A stretch of DNA of 64,000 nt from Embleya sp042956465 (GTDB lineage: Bacteria > Actinomycetota > Actinomycetes > Streptomycetales > Streptomycetaceae): contig NZ_JBIBGL010000008.1 in assembly GCF_042956465.1 (NCBI RefSeq), forward strand, positions 415,041 to 479,040, given 5' to 3'. This document shows positions 60,438 through 64,000 of this stretch, in pieces. Position 1 is the first letter of the stretch, and each line of letters starts with the position of its first letter. The position numbers were made by a program, and so were the translations under genes. Below the pieces are notes generated by a model that was not told the DNA's origin, ran no database searches, and worked only from the letters and a program-made list of their open reading frames with translations.

Positions 60438-62054
60438 TCACGCGTCCTTCTTCTCTTCGAGGCGCGGGAACAGGACCGCGCCCTTGGTGACCGTCGCCCC
60501 CGCCGGCAACTGCCCCCAGCGGCCCGCGTCCTGCACGTGCTGCGCGGCCAGCGGGCCCAGGTGCGGCTCGGCGCCGAGCGAGTCCCACAACTTCTGTGCG
60601 GTCGCCGGCATCACCGGGTTCAGCAGCACGGCGAGCGCACGCAGCGACTCGGCCGAGGTGTACAGGATCGTGGCCAGCCGGGCCCGGCCCTCGGGGCTGT
60701 CGTCCTTGGCCACCTTCCACGGCTCCTGCTCCGTGATGTAGCCGTTGACCAGCTTCACGTAGCCGAACACCGCGTCCAGACCGGCCTGGAAGTCCAGCGC
60801 CCGGACCCGGTCGTCGGCGACCGACACGGTCTCGATCAGCGCGCTGTGCAGCGCGCCCTCGGCGTCCCCGTCGGCGGTGGAGGCGGGCAGCGCGCCGGCG
60901 AAGTACTTGCCGACCATGGCCGCCACGCGCGAGGCGAGGTTGCCGAAATCGTTGGCCAGCTCCGAGGTGTACCGCGCGGAGAAGTCCTCCCACGAGAAGG
61001 ACCCGTCCTGGCCGAACTGGATCGCGCGCAGGAAGTAGTAGCGGTAGGCGTCCACGCCGAAGTGGTCGGTGAGTTGCTGGGGCGAGATGCCGGTCAGGTT
61101 CGACTTGCTCATCTTCTCGCCGCCGACCATCAGCCAGCCGTTCGCGAACACCCGGCCGGGCACCGGCAGGCTGTTGGCCATCAGCATCGCGGGCCAGATC
61201 ACCGCGTGGAAGCGCAGGATGTCCTTGCCGACCAGGTGCACGTCCGCCGGGAAGGTGCCCTCGAACTTCGCCTCGTCCGCGCCGTAGCCGACCGCGGTGG
61301 CGTAGTTGAGCAGCGCGTCGATCCACACGTAGATGACGTGCTTGGGGTCCCACGGAACCGGGATGCCCCAGTCGAACGTGGACCGCGAGATGGACAGGTC
61401 CTGCAGGCCCTGGCGGACGAACTGGAGGACCTCGTTGCGGGCCGAGGCCGGCTGGATGAAGTCCGGGTTGGCCTCGTAGAACTCGATCAGCCGGGGACCG
61501 TACTCGGAGAGCTTGAAGAAGTAGTTCTCCTCCTTGAGCATCTCCACCGGGCGCTTGTGGATCGGGCACAACTTCTGCCCGTCCTCGCCGTCGAGCAGGT
61601 CGCCCGGCGCCTTGTACTCCTCGCACGCCACGCAATACGGGCCCTCGTAGCCGCCCTTGTAGATCTCGCCCTTGTCGTACAGGTCCTGGACGAACTCCTG
61701 GACCCGGTCGGTGTGTCGCTTCTCGGTGGTGCGGATGAAGTCGTCGTTGGCGATCTCGAGGTGCTCCCAGAGGGGCTTCCACGCCTCCGTGACCAGCTTG
61801 TCGCACCACTCCTGCGGAGTGACGCCGTTCGCCTCGGCCGTGCGCATGATCTTCTGACCGTGCTCGTCCGTGCCGGTGAGGAACCACACCTTCTCGCCGC
61901 GCTGGCGGTGCCAACGGGTGAGCACGTCGCCTGCGACGGTCGTATAGGCGTGGCCCAGGTGCGGGGCGTCATTTACGTAGTAAATGGGCGTTGTGACATA
62001 GAACGCCTTCTCGCGCTCGCCCGCAGTGATGTCAGTGGTTCCAGTGGCCGCCAT
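60438..62054 (-). CDS. metG: Methionyl-tRNA synthetase
   Basis: The 538-residue class I synthetase has the HIGH-like HLGHAYT near residue 33, KMSKSNLTG (about residue 315), and a zinc-binding knuckle with CVAC and CPIH. The anticodon-binding helical domain is complete, and there is no C-terminal tRNA-binding extension. It is probably co-transcribed with tatD. Confidence 0.95.
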   Translation of the reverse strand: MAATGTTDITAGEREKAFYVTTPIYYVNDAPHLGHAYTTVAGDVLTRWHRQRGEKVWFLTGTDEHGQKIMRTAEANGVTPQEWCDKLVTEAWKPLWEHLEIANDDFIRTTEKRHTDRVQEFVQDLYDKGEIYKGGYEGPYCVACEEYKAPGDLLDGEDGQKLCPIHKRPVEMLKEENYFFKLSEYGPRLIEFYEANPDFIQPASARNEVLQFVRQGLQDLSISRSTFDWGIPVPWDPKHVIYVWIDALLNYATAVGYGADEAKFEGTFPADVHLVGKDILRFHAVIWPAMLMANSLPVPGRVFANGWLMVGGEKMSKSNLTGISPQQLTDHFGVDAYRYYFLRAIQFGQDGSFSWEDFSARYTSELANDFGNLASRVAAMVGKYFAGALPASTADGDAEGALHSALIETVSVADDRVRALDFQAGLDAVFGYVKLVNGYITEQEPWKVAKDDSPEGRARLATILYTSAESLRALAVLLNPVMPATAQKLWDSLGAEPHLGPLAAQHVQDAGRWGQLPAGATVTKGAVLFPRLEEKKDA

Positions 62055-62082
62055 ACCCGGAATCCTACGGCCGGCGCGACGG

Positions 62083-62114
62083 CGCCCGCCCCCGAGTATC
62101 GGCGGGGGCGGGCG
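62083..62114 (-). terminator. Hairpin between the zinc-ribbon gene and metG
   Basis: Perfect 11-base arms CGCCCGCCCCC and GGGGGCGGGCG lie 28 bases beyond the stop of the gene at 62142 and upstream of metG. Confidence 0.7.
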
Positions 62115-62141
62115 ACGGCGTGCGGGCGACCCGGAGCGGGA

Positions 62142-62525
62142 TCAGGCGGAGCGGTGCAACGACGGCAGGTGCCACCGCGAGGCCCCGCGCGGAGCGGGCA
62201 CCGCGGCCGGCTTGTCGGCCTTCGCGGCCTTGACCGGCTTCACCGCCTTGATCGACTTGCCGGCCCTGACCGCCCCGGCACCCGAGGTGCCGGTCGCCGA
62301 GGCGACCCGGCCGGCCGGGAGTATGCGCAGGCGGGTGCCCTCGCAGTGCTCGCATGCGGGCTTGGTGAACGGGGACGGGACCAGCGCCCCCTCGGAGTAG
62401 TAACGGCAGAGACGCAATCCGTGCAGATCGGTCGCGTGGTGGATCTCGTAGTCGCGCTCCCAGCCTCGACCACACGACATACAAACGAAGGCGTAGGACT
62501 CGTGCACCACCGTCGGGTTCTCCAT
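62142..62525 (-). CDS. Zinc-ribbon protein, unknown function
   Basis: The 127-residue protein has CMSCGRGWERDYEI with a later CEHCEGTRLR, so four cysteines can form a zinc ribbon. The N-terminus HESYAFVCMSCG and the middle HHATDLHGLRLCRYYSEGAL are distinctive. The C-terminus is Lys/Ala/Pro-rich with KAVKPVKAAKADKP. GAGGAGG precedes the ATG. I know such proteins as conserved in Streptomyces but without function. Confidence 0.8.
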   Translation of the reverse strand: MENPTVVHESYAFVCMSCGRGWERDYEIHHATDLHGLRLCRYYSEGALVPSPFTKPACEHCEGTRLRILPAGRVASATGTSGAGAVRAGKSIKAVKPVKAAKADKPAAVPAPRGASRWHLPSLHRSA

Positions 62526-62827
62526 GACGACCTCCTCACACGGGTGCGCCCACCGACTCGTTCAGGGGGCTTCCCGTGACCGGTATCCATGGAATGCCCG
62601 AAGGCGGCCCTCCGTATCGACACATACGGTTCCTTGACGGGCGCCAACACGGAATATGGAGAACCGGAAAGACTCATCACCCAATCGAGTGCTGTGCCGT
62701 ACCTGCCCGTTGCGAGCGCTTGACCGTCGGTCCCGTGTACAGCCGGACCGACCTCGAACCGGACGGACACACTGCGTCGTCGATCCCGCACGCAGCGTCC
62801 CGACACCCGGGGTCGGCCGCCGGCGGG
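62526..62827. other. Gene-free spacer between the zinc-ribbon gene and rsmI
   Basis: These 302 bases include the zinc-ribbon gene promoter. I see no small gene, RNA or clear hairpin. Confidence 0.5.
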
Positions 62828-63703
62828 TCAGCTCTTCTCGGCCTTCTTGGCCGCCACCACCGCGTCGAAGACCACCCGCTTGGGCACGCCGACCTCGGCG
62901 GCCACCGCTGCGATCGCCTCCTTGCGGGGTTGCCCGGCGGCCTCGCGCCCGGCCACCCGCTCGACCAGCTCGGCGGGGCCGATCTTCGAGGGGTCGGCGG
63001 GCGGCGCGCCGGCGACCACGACCGTGATCTCGCCGCGCACTCCCGGCTTCGCCCACTCGGCGAGAACGGCCAGGGTGTCCCGGCGGACCTCCTCGTACGT
63101 CTTGGTGAGTTCGCGACACACCGCGCCGCGCCGGTCGGCGCCCAGCGCCTCGGCCATCGCGGCCAGCGATTCGGCGAGCCGGTGCGGCGCCTCGAAGAAG
63201 ACCATCGTGCGCGGCTCGGCGGCCAACTCGGCCAGTCGCCGACCCCGCTCGCCCGCCTTGCGCGGCAGGAACCCCTCGAAGCAGAACCGGTCCACCGGCA
63301 GGCCGGACAGCGCGAGCGCGGTCAGCACCGCGGAGGGCCCGGGTACGGCGGTCACCCGGATGTCCTCGGCCACCGCCGCCTCGACCAGCCGGTAGCCCGG
63401 GTCCGACACCGACGGCATGCCGGCGTCGGTGACCAGCAGCACCCGCTTGCCTTCGCGCAGCGCCTGGACCAGCTCCGGCGTGCGCGCCGCCTCGTTGCCC
63501 TCGAAGTACGACACGACGCGCCCGGGCACCTCCACGCCGAGCGCGCCGGCCAGTCTGCGCAGCCGGCGGGTGTCCTCGGCGGCCACCACCTGGGCCGCGC
63601 CGAGTTCGACGGCGAGCCGCGCGGGCGCGTCGCCCACGTCACCGATGGGGGTGCCGGCCAGTACGAGTACGCCGCTCTGAGTGCTCTGCTGTTCGTGTTC
63701 CAC
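62828..63703 (-). CDS. rsmI: 16S rRNA (cytidine(1402)-2'-O)-methyltransferase
   Basis: The 291-residue SAM enzyme has the tetrapyrrole-methylase fold: LAGTPIGDVGDAP, the AEDTRRLRRL motif, the VTDAGMPSVSDPGY loop and FEAPHRLAESL. It methylates the ribose of C1402 in the 16S decoding centre. The GTG at 63703 has GGGGAGGA upstream. It is divergent from the mannosyltransferase gene, an order seen in streptomycetes. Confidence 0.94.
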   Translation of the reverse strand: MEHEQQSTQSGVLVLAGTPIGDVGDAPARLAVELGAAQVVAAEDTRRLRRLAGALGVEVPGRVVSYFEGNEAARTPELVQALREGKRVLLVTDAGMPSVSDPGYRLVEAAVAEDIRVTAVPGPSAVLTALALSGLPVDRFCFEGFLPRKAGERGRRLAELAAEPRTMVFFEAPHRLAESLAAMAEALGADRRGAVCRELTKTYEEVRRDTLAVLAEWAKPGVRGEITVVVAGAPPADPSKIGPAELVERVAGREAAGQPRKEAIAAVAAEVGVPKRVVFDAVVAAKKAEKS

Positions 63704-63761
63704 TGCGCCATCCTCCCCTTTGACGCGCCCCGGTTGGCCCGCGCGTCAATACGATGCTCGG

Positions 63762-64000
63762 GTGACGAGTGACGTGGCGACCGATCAGCCGACCCGAAAG
63801 CACCCTCCGGAGGGGGATGTGGCGTCCCCCGGCGGCACCGGAACCGCGCGTCCGGAGCCGCGCGGGTGGGCCTGGTCGCTGGCCCGATTCGGATACCGGG
63901 ACCGACCGCAGACCTCGCTGCGCGAGCGGTTGGTGCCCTCGTACACCGACAACAGCCCGTACACCGGCGGCGGCTGGCTGCCCTGCATCCTGGTGACGCT
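63762..64000 (+). CDS. pmt: Protein O-mannosyltransferase, 5' part (runs off the right edge)
   Basis: From the GTG at 63762 the frame stays open to the edge: a polar cytoplasmic tail, then GWAWSLARFGYRDRP, TSLRERLVPSYTD and the start of a hydrophobic segment (GGWLPCILVT). This is the usual beginning of actinobacterial PMT enzymes, which use polyprenyl-phosphate mannose to mannosylate exported proteins. The divergent rsmI supports the call. Only about 80 residues are seen. Confidence 0.7.
   Translation, partial: MTSDVATDQPTRKHPPEGDVASPGGTGTARPEPRGWAWSLARFGYRDRPQTSLRERLVPSYTDNSPYTGGGWLPCILVT

Overview
The window is very G+C-rich, uses GTG and TTG starts freely and has strong GGAGG-type ribosome sites. 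It comes from a spore-forming actinomycete of the Streptomyces/Kitasatospora/Embleya kind. The pointers are a short chaplin gene, a tRNA-Leu with anticodon UAA (bldA), a WhiJ-like regulator/DUF397/ATPase set, the futalosine route to menaquinone, type VII-like effector genes, and core-gene orders familiar from streptomycetes (eno-ftsB-DUF501-ppx; rsmI//pmt; metG-tatD; rpf-rsmA-ispE). The genus cannot be fixed from the sequence alone.

Layout. 1-10.6 kb holds regulators and their partners: two tandem cupin genes facing a MarR gene, a MerR/GyrI regulator, a PucR-type regulator, a secreted SGNH hydrolase, a SARP/ATPase regulator, a PadR-HAAS operon and the remnant of an ECF sigma gene. 10.6-18 kb holds quinone genes: a deaminase-family enzyme, a geranylgeranyl-reductase-type flavoprotein, menG, a candidate aminodeoxyfutalosine deaminase, mqnC and mqnA; mqnB, mqnD and mqnE are not here. 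18-33.8 kb is mixed housekeeping and surface functions: Asp23, an SDR enzyme, an eight-unit repeat array, a chaplin, an XRE-cupin regulator with a 39-residue membrane peptide, cystathionine beta-synthase, a thiolase, a BAX-inhibitor-like protein, bldA, an orphan ABC ATPase and ndh. 33.8-38.3 kb has a RelE-type toxin-antitoxin pair and the ppx-DUF501-ftsB-eno cluster.

38.5-54.1 kb is the accessory part. It begins with an SseB-like protein, a small helical WXG100-like protein, a roughly 1500-residue RHS toxin with a type VII-style N-terminus, and an overlapping small gene that is probably its immunity gene. The 3' half of the RHS gene and the immunity gene are compositionally foreign. A replication/HTH-like gene, the WhiJ-like set, a TetR/SDR pair with two matched operators, a flavin-type oxidase, a CapD-like sugar dehydratase and a second pair of type VII-like proteins follow. 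No type VII secretion ATPase or channel gene is present, so the machinery must lie elsewhere.

54.3-64 kb is conserved core: an ABC-F protein, ispE, rsmA, an Rpf resuscitation factor, tatD, metG, a zinc-ribbon protein, rsmI and the start of a protein O-mannosyltransferase. Most genes lie on the minus strand in short operons separated by strong GC-rich hairpins. Several divergent promoters carry clear inverted or direct repeats that probably serve the neighbouring regulators.
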